Assembly (NCBI RefSeq): GCF_964340395.1 | Contig: NC_135571.1 | Span: 1,830,611 to 1,873,110, forward strand | Direction: 5' to 3' | Source of the DNA: Glandiceps talaboti | Taxonomy: Eukaryota; Hemichordata; Enteropneusta; Spengelidae | DNA: 42,500 nt | Shown: one piece after another, positions 1-10,898 of the stretch | Numbering within the stretch: position 1 is the first letter of the stretch | How the letters are laid out: every line of letters starts with the position of its first letter | Translations under genes and position numbers: made by a program | Notes under the pieces: generated by a model | Told to the model about the DNA's origin: nothing | Databases searched by the model: none | Seen by the model: the letters and a program-made list of their open reading frames with translations, nothing else

Positions 1-296
1 GCAGATACTGTGTAAGTGATGTTTGTGTGTTATCTTTATTGTGTCTACAGAGCAGACACTGTGTAAAGGATGTTTGTGTGTTATCTTTATTGTGTCTACA
101 GAGCAGACACTGTGTAAGGGATGTTTGTGTGTTATTGTGTCTCCAGAGCAGACACTGTGTAAGGATGTTTGTGTGTTATCTTTATTGTGTCTCCAGAGCA
201 GACACTGTGTAAAGTGATGTTTGTGTGTTATCTGTATTGTGTCTACAGAGCAGACATTGTGTAAGTGATATTTGTGTGTTATCTTTATTGTGTTTA
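1..296 (+). repeat. 51-bp minisatellite, right half of palindromic family M (copy 1)
   Basis: About six head-to-tail units begin with GCAGACACTGTGTAA at 1, 52, 103, 148, 198 and 250, so spacings are 51, 51, 45 (a 6-bp deletion), 50 and 52. The array likely starts before the window. It runs into a unique tail (about 290-400: CATGAAACCTGGTGATCAG) that also follows the related array at 40350-40450. Short reading frames through it are a by-product of the repeat. Confidence 0.9.
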
Positions 297-1820
297 TCTC
301 ATCATGAAACCTGGTGATCAGTCTCACTAATCTTGATACATCGCTTAATAGCATTTGCAATCTAAGACGAAATATCCTGTTAAGTGTGAGTACGTGGTTG
401 TCTGAAATCCATCCAAATTCATTTGGTAAAATTACCCTTAAATACACCTTAACTTTCAACTTCAAATTTCAATACATTACGATAGTTTAAACAACGTACC
501 ACAGTATTAATTTCACAAATCATTAACACACAATGTAAATACACCAAACAGTTGTCACACGTTCCCCATAAACAAAAAAGTTATTGAATTTGCACCAAGA
601 GGGCGCTGTTGTTGTCAAGTGTTCAAAAATTCCCATAGTCTTATGAGCGTCTGGGTTACAGAGATTTAAGGTCCTCCAAATCCCGGGCTCCAGTTTGTTT
701 TTGTTATATTTGTGACACCTGTGCTCCACAAGTTATCCATTTACAATACCCATGAAGTTAAATTCACAGCGATACTAATATTATTTTGCAAACTTTTCTT
801 CTGTATGTGTTCAACCATAGTTCTGAAGTATACATTTTATGTTATATTTCCTATGTTCTACCCCTAGTCCAGTGATTAGGTTAACTTTCTCAAGTCTCCA
901 GGCTTTTTTCACGAATAACAAGTCTTCATAGAAGACATATCCCCTCACATGTGACTGAATTGAGACATGATTTCAAAGAAATTGGTGGCAACAAATAAAT
1001 ACTACAGTGTCTGCGATAATCTGGATGCCAACTGTGGTTTAACCACAGTCTGGTTTAACTCCCTCGATCAGCACAGAATGTTGTTCATCTAATCAGATAG
1101 CTTGCATCTGATAATATGGGGGTAGACACCTGAATGGAGTCTCTATGTACGACAATTTCTGAGTTACATAGTAAATATTAATTATTTTCGGTAATTAGGA
1201 TATATCTTAAGACTGCATACTTCAATTTCAATATAATTTGAAACTGTTTTAATCATATACAGTGTCTATTCAGCTGTGCTAAAAGCAACATCAAACGGGG
1301 TTAAGCTTGATGCCATTGACATTGGGATGTGTAGTAGCCCATAAAAGATTTAATGATTTTATTGCACCAATGTACAATAACCTTTCATTGTTAGGCGGAG
1401 TACAAGCATGTTCACACTCTACAAATCATGGTTTGGACCCAAAATTCAAATTTTCAAAATGAATAAAGAACTTTAAAAGGGTTAGGCCGTTTCTTTATTA
1501 TATGGACCCCAGAAAAGTAGGTCCCTTCATCGCGCAAAAATAAGTTATTACCTGGTGTAAAGTGAAGCCTTTCGTAGGGACGTTACAGACAGGTTTCTAA
1601 TTGCAGTTCCTTCACACATTGCCTATACAAGAAATGGTATATTTGCCGGTTCCGAAATGCATTGCCCAAGAGGACGCCACTTATAGCGTTAACTTGTTAA
1701 GTTCAGGCTTGTGTTGTCTTTTATTACATTTGCAATAACGTTTTCCTCGTGAAATGGTGAAAAGACATGTTGACCTCTTTAGTAGTGAGTGATTTTTATA
1801 GAACAAAGAAGAAACGTCGT
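297..1820. other. No gene seen; one CTCF-like motif and a short palindrome
   Basis: AT-rich sequence without a coding-like frame. It holds the motif CACCAAGAGGGCGCTG at 593-608 and a 9+1+9 palindrome at 1031-1049 (ACTGTGGTT, one base, AACCACAGT). The 68-codon minus frame at 523-729 has no recognisable domain. Confidence 0.5.
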
Positions 1821-1876
1821 GAATGAATGAATGAATGAATGAATGAATGAATGAATGAATGAATGAATGAATGAAT
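1821..1876. repeat. (GAAT)n microsatellite
   Basis: About 14 copies of the tetramer GAAT in tandem. Confidence 0.95.
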
Positions 1877-3529
1877 GGCAGAGAAGGATTTTACTGGTAA
1901 ACCCAGGATGCATGATGTGGTCAGGTGATAACCCTTCCCCTGACTAGCGTGTGCAATCCCCATCCCCTTCCCTTCGAATACAGAATACATAGCATTGAAT
2001 GGAGAGACGCGTGATGTATCTTGGAACCGGCAACGAGTGTTAACGTTAATACAACTTCATTGAAGTGTGAAGAATGAAAACAGCGCCCTCTTGATAAAAA
2101 CTCTTTATAATAACAACATTAGAATGAAATTCAATAATATTCATAATCTGTGAACGCCCGTTTTTCCAAATATTGTATTATTAGCGTGTACATATATGCC
2201 TAAGCACTACATCCTCTTTTATGCATTCATGTATTGTCATACTGTCAGTAGCTATCAAACTAAAGTTTAGCCCGTCACTTTGCAAATCTCGGACGCCCTC
2301 TTGTGATCCTTACGGGAAAGGGCCGGAACATCTATCTGTGGCCGGAATATAGCATATTTTGTATCCTGATTGTGCGTTAGATTTTAGAGCAACAGCTTTG
2401 CACCTAACGAATAATTTAACATTTTCTCTTGGATTTGTTCAGATCATTTAAGATTGGAGAAATAACAAACAATTAATTGTAAAACGGACATTATATAAAG
2501 AAAAATAACATCGCTTCCCTTCCCGTTTAGCCACGACTTTCCCATAATACATACACTTATCGTCAGAATGTTTTCCCGGCAATTTGACAAACACATCATG
2601 GTCCAGGAGTTGAAAATAAGAACATCCCAAAGTTTTGTAAACTAGGACGTATGTACAGCGTAGATTGTATATCATTGTCGTCCACATTCATTCCAGGACT
2701 TTCCATATATACGATTGTCGTCAAAACGATTTCCCGCCAATCAGAAATGCACACCAACATAACTAGTATCCAGGTTTTTGTCACCTCTGTTGTCACGCTT
2801 TGTTGAAAGATGCCAATAAATCAAATAACGAGGACACGAACACACAGAATCCTTATATATTCACAGTTGATTTTAATAGATATAAAAACTTGCTAATAAA
2901 CAAGAAATAACAAAACTGAAAATTGAAAGAAGCCGGGTTTTTGCAAAAGTGTCATTGAAACTAGATGGAGGTGCTATTGGTTATATAAATAATGAACTAC
3001 GCGGTCTTCGAATAGACATCTATCGATCACTGACTTCTCTATCGGCTTCTTCTTTTGTTACCTACAGGATACAACACAATGATATCATTTCGTCGGTTAA
3101 TGGGTAATTTGACCAGGTGGGACAGGTGACTGACGTGTGATACACACAATATAAACGTTTTAGAGGGACAGCTTTTAGACTGTATGTATACGCACGTAAT
3201 GCTCGGAGTGAATAAATAGGTAATGTGGACAAGTTTTCATAGCTTGTCAAATCTCAAGGCCTGTGTGACATAAAGGACGTTGAAAATGCAATAATACTGT
3301 TTTTAAAATGATTCATATTAGTTTAGTCAGAGTAATTAAGCAGTCATGATATTTGAATAGTTAAGGCACCAAAGAGAATAGATGAAATTTCTATTGACGA
3401 CAATGTGGAAATTAATAGTGGGATACGTTTTTTGAAGTCTAATTGAAGAATGAAGATTATGCGCGCGCACATTTATATTTCTTTATGTGTATGTTCGTGC
3501 GTGTGTATACGCGAGCGCTTGCGTCCGTC
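1877..3529. other. No gene seen; two CTCF-like motifs
   Basis: Minus-strand CTCF-like motifs lie at 2081-2096 and 2290-2306. A pair of similar stretches (CGTCAGAATGTTTTCCC near 2570 and CGTCAAAACGATTTCCC near 2720) hints at an old duplication. No TTTATT (minus-strand AATAAA) occurs between 3061 and 3810, so I cannot place a polyadenylation site for the Ig gene. Confidence 0.5.
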
Positions 3530-3601
3530 CGTCCGTCCATCTGTCTGTCTTTGTCTGTCTGTCTTTCTGTATCTGACTGCCTCTGTTTCTCTGTTAACGG
3601 A

Positions 3602-3650
<49 letters not shown>

Positions 3651-3782
3651 ATGTATGTATGCATGTATGTGTGTGTGTGCGTGCGTGCGTTTGTATGTAT
3701 GTATGTATGTATGTATGTATGTATGTATGTATGTATGTATGTATGTATGTATGGATGGATGGATGGATGGATGGATGGATGG
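3530..3782. repeat. Compound microsatellite (CTGT)n-(ATGT)n-(GGAT)n
   Basis: Blocks: interrupted CTGT copies 3538-3600, pure CTGT 3602-3649, TATG about 3650-3752, GGAT 3753-3782. It starts only about 28 bp beyond the stop codon of the Ig exon and would be transcribed in its 3' UTR or the following intron as (CATC)n, (CATA)n and (CAGA)n. The 114-131-codon frames here, on both strands, are repeat artefacts. Confidence 0.95.
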
Positions 3783-3809
3783 CAACATATCGAATATACA
3801 TTACTAACC

Positions 3810-4144
3810 CTAGACAACTGTCAACACTGCATCATTAGATCTTAGTTGAGAGTCAATTCCATCGCTGGTGACGTAACAGTTATATACGCCCTGATCACTC
3901 TTCTGAACACCACGGATGACTAAGTCGTACTCATTGCCAATTCCTTCAACGCTGACCCTTTCCCTCTCTGCAAAGGGCAGCCGTTCAACTGCCAGAAGAT
4001 CTGAATAATCTTTACCCCATACTGCCTTGCCCTTCTTGTCTGATATGTGGCATTTTAGGAGAATATCGTCACCTTCTTCGACTATTGTATCTTCTGGGTT
4101 GATATCAATTTGTTGATGATTATCGATTTCTGCTCTCTGAACTA
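3810..4144 (-). CDS. Ig-like domain exon of a secreted single-Ig protein
   Basis: This minus-strand exon encodes one whole immunoglobulin domain and no methionine-started reading frame, so simple ORF calling misses it. The acceptor is a T-rich tract ending TTTTCTAG (AG at 4146-4145). A second AG three bases on would remove one Val. The incoming phase is 1, matching exon 1. Numbered in the joined 145-residue protein, the strands show EEGDDILLKC with Cys66, AVWGKD with Trp77, YDLVIRGV, then D118-x-G120-x-Y122-x-C124, and the G strand SNDAVLTVV, followed by TAG at 3812-3810. The 58-residue Cys-Cys spacing and tyrosine corner fit V-set or I-set domains of cell-adhesion and recognition proteins; the kirrel/nephrin-type pattern is the closest I can name, without confidence in orthology. 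No transmembrane or GPI signal follows, so the product looks secreted. A consensus phase-1 donor (G|GTTAGT, GT at 3808-3807) lies one base after the stop, so the gene may continue into a 3' UTR exon or be a shortened multi-domain gene. Confidence 0.85.
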
Positions 4145-4234
4145 CTAGAAAAAAATATTGATAAAAAGTAATAGAATTCCATAGAAGTGATAGAAGTGCA
4201 TATATACATAGTCTGAACTACATAAGAGATATAT

Positions 4235-4637
4235 ACAGCGAATTTCACAATAGCGTTCAGCTTTTCTATTTGATAGAACCACGCAGAATCCAATAAGAAA
4301 CTGGACATGCTACACTTGAAGATCAGATTAAATGAGTACAGTTTCCTGCTACATTTTGTCTAAGTGAAATGAACTACACATTGCGGTATTCATACATCAA
4401 ATGAATACCGCAAAGGACATTTTACGCACTCTTCATCGTGTGTTTGATACTAAGAAAAACATTGGCGCCCGAATGTCTGCACGGAGTTGCAATACATTTA
4501 AACGGTTTATTTCATTTAGACTGAATGTTGCAAAAACATGCGATCTTGCCATTGAACAGTGGCATATGCATTTTCTTGTTGGTTTCTGCGTGGTTGTATC
4601 AAACAGAAATGCTGAGCAGTATTGTGAAATTCACTGT
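4235..4637. mobile_element. Palindromic MITE-like element, family H
   Basis: Inverted arms: ACAGCGAATTTCACAAT at 4235 pairs with ATTGTGAAATTCACTGT ending at 4637, and GAACCACGCAGAATCC pairs with GGTTTCTGCGTGGTTGT. Further inside, a perfect 13-bp stem (TTGCGGTATTCAT / ATGAATACCGCAA, 7-nt loop) lies near 4383-4415. One arm carries extra sequence, so the halves are unequal. A related half-copy lies at 11702-11790. The 85-codon plus frame at 4401-4658 lies inside this element and is not a gene. Confidence 0.7.
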
Positions 4638-4702
4638 AGTCTGCAGAAATACTGTTAGAATGCCATGTGTGTAATATATAGAACTACATCATGATATAGC
4701 CT

Positions 4703-4831
4703 TGCTACTAGACCCTTGGGCTATTCTGTTCACTGTGAAGGCGACCGAAGGTCGCTAGTGAGGGAGATATTCCGCCCTCGAACTTGATTGCACCTTTCAG
4801 AAGAAAACCCTAGGTCTAGCAGCTAGACTAA
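4703..4831. mobile_element. Small MITE-like element with GCTACTAGACC ends
   Basis: The left end GCTACTAGACCCTTGGG is matched, inverted, by CCCTAGGTCTAGCAGC at the right, about 130 bp apart. A perfect GCGACC-GAA-GGTCGC hairpin sits inside (about 4742-4756). No clear target duplication was seen. Confidence 0.45.
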
Positions 4832-6334
4832 TAATGATACAGAAAACACATCTATGCCACATAGAAGTTGTCGAAAATAAATGTCTGACAACAAATCTAT
4901 AGAAATAGATAGAAATCCGTAGAAACACAGTTTCATAGACACAAATCTATGGAAATGAAAAGTCTATGGAAGCATAGAAATCCATAGGAATATATAGAGT
5001 CCAATAGAATAATAGAAGTCCACAGCATATTTCTCAAAACTTACAATCCATAGCCACCAACTTATACCATATTCAATCACTGATTTTGCCAATAATAGAA
5101 CGATAATCAGGAATTTTAACAATTCTCTGAAGAATTTTCACTTGAAATTTTACCACTGTCTAATAGTGAACGACTAAATGGGGCATATGAAATTCAAATT
5201 TTTAACATAAACTATTAAATTTATTTTTTTGTTCCAAACACACCTTGAACAATTTTACCTGAAATTTTCGACTGCACGCTTCAATCTTTGTTAAATGTAT
5301 GACACTATAGTTTACCAACACATTTGAATTCCCGTTTGTTTCAAAGGTAACTTGGGATGAAGTTCCAGAAACTTATTCCTAGGTGCCTAAGGATCAGCAC
5401 AATATCCTATTAGGATCGACGATTTCGAGTTCCATTAGCCTGAGTCATCAAAAACATTCATAGCTTCTATTATTTTTTCAGATATGTGATATCTCTTTAT
5501 TTCCGAGTTTCGATGTCATCTATTGAATTGATCATTCTTCTCGCACATCCTCACACGGGATTCATTTTTTCATGTACATCACTCTATTATCGAATATTGC
5601 AAATTGAATTCAGCGATGCGTGGTCGTTTCTAAAATCCCCAGTCGACTTAATGCGTTAATTGAAAATATTTTTTTTTATATCAAAAGTTATGACTGTATA
5701 GTTTGGCATCTCTTTGTTAGATATTAACCTAGTAGTGTCTTTATGTACACAGGTGACACTATGTCGATCACAAAGTTGACGAATGTTATTGATCTTTAAT
5801 TATGATCTGACGGTATTCACACGGCACATTGCACAGACCTGTTACTTTATGGTTTTCCGCCCTTCTTATAACACCCACGGTTAGCAATGAAAGCCTGCCG
5901 CGGATTAAGCAAATACATACACGTGAGCTCATAAAAAGGTTAACCACAAGTTGAAAAACGTTATTAAGTTCAAACACTCAAAAAACAAATACGTAAACAA
6001 ATTGACTTGTCATGCGATAAATTGACATTTTACGTTCTGCGAGACTGCGAGCGCTTGTCTCATGATTCTATACAATATCTTTGACAACCAACTCTGTTCT
6101 GTATAAGTTGCTTCTATATTATGGGCTTTAGAGCAAGAAGTTGCTAATAAGAACAGTTTTAATTAATACACCAATTTGTAGCAGTCTGTCAGTTGTAATA
6201 TATTTAGGGGAACTGGTAATGTCGAAATTTGGAATGGCGCATTGTGGGAAATAAGTTATCGTTCCATTGATAAACATGAATCACTCACTGTCATAAGTAA
6301 AGGTGTGTAATTTCAGATTAGCTAGGTTTGGGTG
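4832..6334. other. No gene seen; degenerate ATAGAAATCCAT repeats
   Basis: 4880-5030 is built from decayed short repeats of the type ATAGAAATCCAT, which also appear at 4170-4200. The rest is AT-rich, without a supportable gene. Confidence 0.5.
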
Positions 6335-6707
6335 AGGCCTAAAAATATTGTGTGGTTCCGATTACATTCAATTTTAAAATAGGTAGGGTAGGTAGATTTT
6401 TGATTTAATGTTATTATTTTTGTTTTCACATGTTAGTGTCTAGTTCAGGTAGTTATGTTTTCTGTTGTATTCTCTATAGTCTCTGTGTTATTGGTTTCTT
6501 CTCATCAAATGTACAGCCATTACAGATTGGAAGAATAGTTTTTATTGTCTTTTTCAGTTGATGTCAGTTTCAGCATCCACTATTTCTTGCGAGACTTCAC
6601 AATTTTCTTATTTTTTCTTGAACATGTAAACAAAAGTTTAGGGTCGGCGTGAAAAACTAGGTGGGGTCGGGTAATCGGAACCAACCAACTTTCTTTTATT
6701 TGGCCTA
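6335..6707. mobile_element. MITE-like element, family D, copy 1
   Basis: The ends are inverted: AGGCCTAAAAATATTG then GGTTCCGATTAC at the left, and GTAATCGGAACC then TGGCCT at the right. A GGTAGGGTAGGTAGATTTTT tract and a TCTAGTTCAGGTAGTTATG tract are shared in inverted orientation with 36241-36585. No coding capacity. Confidence 0.7.
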
Positions 6708-6770
6708 ACCATACCGCTGCAGGAAGGGTATCATTTCAATCATCCCCAAAAGATATTGCAACCCTTACAC

Positions 6771-7210
6771 TAGTTGTCTACAGCTACAAATGCTGCAGAT
6801 CAGAACGTTGCTTTATTAGTAGTATACTATTAAAACTGGCTTTAGAGGTACCAAATTTCAAACGTCGTCTCCTTATGGATATCATATTATCAAACTGACA
6901 TACATTCATATAAAATAACGTTTGGTGTCTCTAATATAGTCATGCCATGTGCTTATCAGTTTGTTTTGTCTGTCAACGTTACTCATATGGTATAATGTGA
7001 CAAAAGCTGTAGACCTCAAACTGATAAAGCCTCCCATGGGGCGCGGTTATCCATAATTATGTCACCAATACCGCGCCATACTTCCATGGCCCTACATATC
7101 AGAGACACCCAATGTGTGTATCAATATGTGTCTGTTTGATAGTATGATAAGGGAATTGTCTACTACTGATAAAACAACGTTCTGATGGACAGCATTTCTA
7201 GACAATTGTT
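6771..7210. mobile_element. Palindromic foldback element of about 440 bp
   Basis: The outer arms of about 55 bp pair: left ATCAGAACGTTGCTTTATTA near 6798, right TGATAAAACAACGTTCTGAT near 7166. Pairing resumes inwards (TATCATATTATCAAACTGAC against GTCTGTTTGATAGTATGATA, and GGTGTCTCTAATAT against its inverse), so nearly the whole element folds back. TTACA occurs just outside both ends, which may or may not be a target duplication. Confidence 0.72.
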
Positions 7211-9089
7211 TACAAGAATTGTACCGCAAAAAGAAAGAGTCCCACAGTCATTTGCTATTGCACTGAGAGTTACAACTTGGCTTTAACAGTCCAATTATAT
7301 TTCTTCGCACTCATGTTGCATTTTAAAATCGTTTGGTAGTCCGAAATTGACTGATTTCAATACTAATGATTCGATGATCGAACCATCTTTACAGTATTTC
7401 TAGATAGAAACGACGCCGGATGTATCAATTAGAGACAGTTAAAAGTCAACCGTCTGTCAAACACATATATGACTCTACTGATCGATCGCGATAGACATGT
7501 TTTCCCCACCGACCACAGCGAACTATAAAACTTTGTCGCCAGTCTGATTTCCTAGGAATATAAAAAATGGATGTAATAAAGGCGAGAACTTGGAAAAGAA
7601 AATTCCCGCCTACCCAACTCATTAATACAGTTTAAATGAACGCTAAAATTAATACAAAGTGAAATTTATTTACCATTTCCAGGTGTTTAGAACAATATGG
7701 CCTTTTAGCTTTAATAAATGTTAAATTGTAATTTGAATCAATGAATACTCAGTGGACCTAGACACTTTCGCTACTACAAACTCTAGAAAATTTAGTCTTC
7801 AGGTAGTTCTCGAGTAATTTCTACTAATGACCAGACTGGTACATTGTGTTCATGTTGACATGTACAAGATGGTATTTTAGTGACTACTTATTTTGCATTT
7901 TTGTTTTCCAGCGAAATAAGCGACAATAAGTTTCTAGCGAAAATTTCCAGGCTTACAGTATGATGAGAAATGGACTCTCTCAGATACTGATTTTCCTATA
8001 TAGGTTTATTGCTGAATTGGAACATTAGGAGATGTAGATGTAAGCTACTGTTGCGCGTAATAGCATTCGTTGCGGTGTGGTGTGGTGTGGTGTGGTGTGG
8101 TGTGGATACATTTTTCACATAAGCATTACCTACATACAGGGAACTTCGTTTAGGATTTCTTATGTTATCAGTCAATAAATGCCCGGATGTGCACGTATTA
8201 TTTTAATCTTGCTGAAGTGGAAACGAACGATCTTTATCACGAAACAATTTTTTTTTACTGAAAATGATCTGCAGTTATCAATCATTTATGGGCTGAAAGG
8301 ATGGAAATGAATATAACGCGGTAATTCGATCTAAAGTTTGCCCCAATGTCAAATTCAGAAAAAATCGAAACATAATATTAATTGTATAAATATTCAGACT
8401 ATAAATTTGCCATATTGCTTTCTGTTGAGACTTCGATATTGTCACCTGGGTTCTTCATCTCTTTGATTGATCGTCTTCAATTCGTTGTCTAATAAAAGTC
8501 AATTTTGACATTTAGATCATTCTTATTATTCATTGCACATTACAAAAAAATGTGTGTCTTGTGTCAAAAATCCCAGATGACTCAATAATATAATGCTTAA
8601 CGACTTTTTTGTAACACCGATGATAACTTGATTTTATGAAGGTCTTTCAAGACAACGTCACGTTTGTGTGTTTACATAAGGGAGGTAGTGTTTACCCCCA
8701 AAGTTATGAAAAGTAATCACAATAAAACAGCAATTTGAAGGTTGTCATTTGATTGACGAGAATGAGGTCGCATATAGGAATAAGAATCGATAAAATTTTA
8801 GCAGAATAAATTTTTGTATAGAGAGATGGATCATATATGAAAAAGGTACGTTTATTCAAAAATGTAGAAAACTTAATACAGTGTTAACCCCCATAGCAAT
8901 AATACACTTTATTGGTAAATACTGTGTGTGTTTTAATGATTCAACACATACAGAATTGTTTAATGGAAGATATGACATTTTACAAAAGCAAACACCTCAA
9001 TAAAAGCTTTTCCAGGCGCGCATACACAAATATACACTTATACACACATTAATCTATCTACTATCTACTATCTATCCATCCATCCAACC
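7211..9089. other. No gene seen; short (GGTGT)n tract
   Basis: The only structured part is six tandem GGTGT units at about 8072-8105. Otherwise AT-rich sequence without a coding-like frame. Confidence 0.5.
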
Positions 9090-9147
<58 letters not shown>

Positions 9148-9214
9148 ATGTATGTCTGTCTGTCTGTACGTCTGTCTGTACGTCTGTCTCTGTCTTTCTC
9201 TGTCTCTGCTTTGT

Positions 9215-9273
<59 letters not shown>

Positions 9274-9434
9274 TTCTGCATCTGTATGTATGTATGTATG
9301 CATGCATGCATGCATGCATGCATGCATGTATGTATGTATGTATGTATGTATGTATGTATGTATGTATGTATGTATGTATGTATGTATGTATGTATGTATG
9401 TATGTATGTATGTATGTATGTATGTATGTATGTA
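9090..9434. repeat. Compound microsatellite (TCTG)n-(TGCA)n-(TATG)n
   Basis: TCTG blocks at about 9090-9147 and 9217-9272, an alternating TGCA block near 9298-9328, then TATG to 9434. The long frames of YIHT, DRQT or MYVC type on both strands, up to 160 codons, come from the repeats. Confidence 0.95.
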
Positions 9435-9881
9435 TTTATGCTGTGAACTGTAGTGCAAATATCGATAGTGATTCTCAGCTTTCCTTACTTACGATATTTG
9501 TTTCCAACATATACATATACAGACATTTTCAGGTCTACAAGCTACCATTCGTTTTGAAAAAAGGACATAGTGACTACATGATACGAACTCTTGATCAATT
9601 ACCATTACAAATGAACCCAAAACTTGCCGGATAAATTCTCCAAACTTCCAGGTTCCTTCGACGATACGTCGCCAGTGTTTCCCCTTATTGTGATAACAGA
9701 TCAAGAGGCTAGGGCTAAAAGGTTTCCGTCTTATCTCCACCGTGTATCATGCTTTCAGAGATACATACTTGCCACCATTTTGTGACAACTTTGACTGCTG
9801 TGATGCATGTTGCTTGTGAAGGGTTTACCGTATTTACACACCGCTGACTGTGACACGCGGTTTTCAAGTGGTAGGTTGATC

Positions 9882-10195
9882 TACAACTGCCGACATCAGA
9901 CCGTAGAATTGGATTAATAACATTTTGCACAGCGTGTTGGAACTGCAGAGACTTGTATTACACACCATGGTTTGATAAGAACAGTTTTATGGCCTCTTTA
10001 TGTGAACATGAAATGCCAGGGGAAGTGGAAATTTGTTTGTGAACATGAACTATTATGTAAAGTGGCCATAAAACTGTTCTTATGAAACGATAGAATGCAA
10101 GAAGTATCAGCGCTGTGCGAAATGTTAGTAATCCAATCCAAATCAGTTGTTTATTTTCCCTGTTATTCGTCCATGGTCTGATGTCGACAGTTTTA
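9882..10195. mobile_element. Palindromic MITE, family P, copy 1
   Basis: The termini TACAACTGCCGACATCAGAC and GTCTGATGTCGACAGTTTTA are inverted. Internally, AATTGGATTAATAACA pairs with its inverse near 10120, and AGTTTTATGGCC pairs with GGCCATAAAACT. A TA on both outer sides would fit a TA target, as used by mariner-type transposases (inference). 314 bp, no coding capacity. Confidence 0.8.
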
Positions 10196-10433
10196 AGAGT
10201 AGTCTAGATTCTACCCGTGGTATCAAATCATCTCTTTTCCACCGCCTAGTTCAATGAGACATCATGAATCACCACTAGCTGATCATGCAAATGAGTAAAC
10301 TCCTAACCAGTAGACTAATGTAAACAATGTATAAGTAGCGTCCTGGTCTTAAGCTCATAAATATACCATATTTGGACATTATGTACCTGCCTACAATAGA
10401 TTGGGCAATACTTCGTGATTGATTTACATAATG

Positions 10434-10631
10434 TTAATACTTCACTGGTGGCTTCGGTTGAATTTGAAATTTCATCTCAGGACCTCGTTGGGTGATGCCA
10501 GGAATAGTACCTAGACTAAACGTTCGAAGAGTTCGTAAGACAGTAATCTTTCGAAAGTTAAAGTGATAATGTATTGAATCCCCAGTGGGTAAACTCATTT
10601 GTGTAGCAGTACACATACTATGATGCAACAT
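10434..10631 (-). other. Unrecognised 65-codon frame, probably not a gene
   Basis: The frame has fairly even amino-acid use (for example TLRTFSLGTIPGITQRG) and is not repeat-derived, which is why it is listed. I recognise no domain and see no convincing splice sites. It is most likely a chance frame. Confidence 0.12.
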
Positions 10632-10898
10632 ATCAATTTCGTTTTAGGTCCGCACCCAAAAATCGGCGCCTCAATGGATCACGATTGAACATATTACTAT
10701 GCTACTATTATAGATAAAATAGACCTCTAATTAACATTTACAATGTCTTATTAGTTTTATTATTATTTTCAGTAAAATATAGTGTTGGTTGTCTGATCAA
10801 TCAATCAATAAATAAATAATGCCATGCTTCCAGCTAGTGCAGATTTAAATACACACACATAAAATACATTAAAACGTATCAAGAATGAAAATCATGAA

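Noticed and set aside
23-217. Short plus frames with VSTEQTLCKG repeats
   Set aside because: Direct translation of the 51-bp minisatellite.
3443-3845. Frames of 114-131 codons on both strands (CLSV, MYVC, YIHT, DRQT patterns); the same at 9061-9634, 17175-17768, 19128-19461, 38428-38877 and 41697-42466
   Set aside because: They are translations of tetra- and dinucleotide repeats and stay open on several frames at once.
4401-4658. 85-codon plus-strand frame with protein-like composition
   Set aside because: It lies within the palindromic family H element and uses its inverted arm.
10434-10631. 65-codon minus frame that reads like a protein
   Set aside because: No domain, splice sites or neighbours support it; kept only as a low-confidence note.
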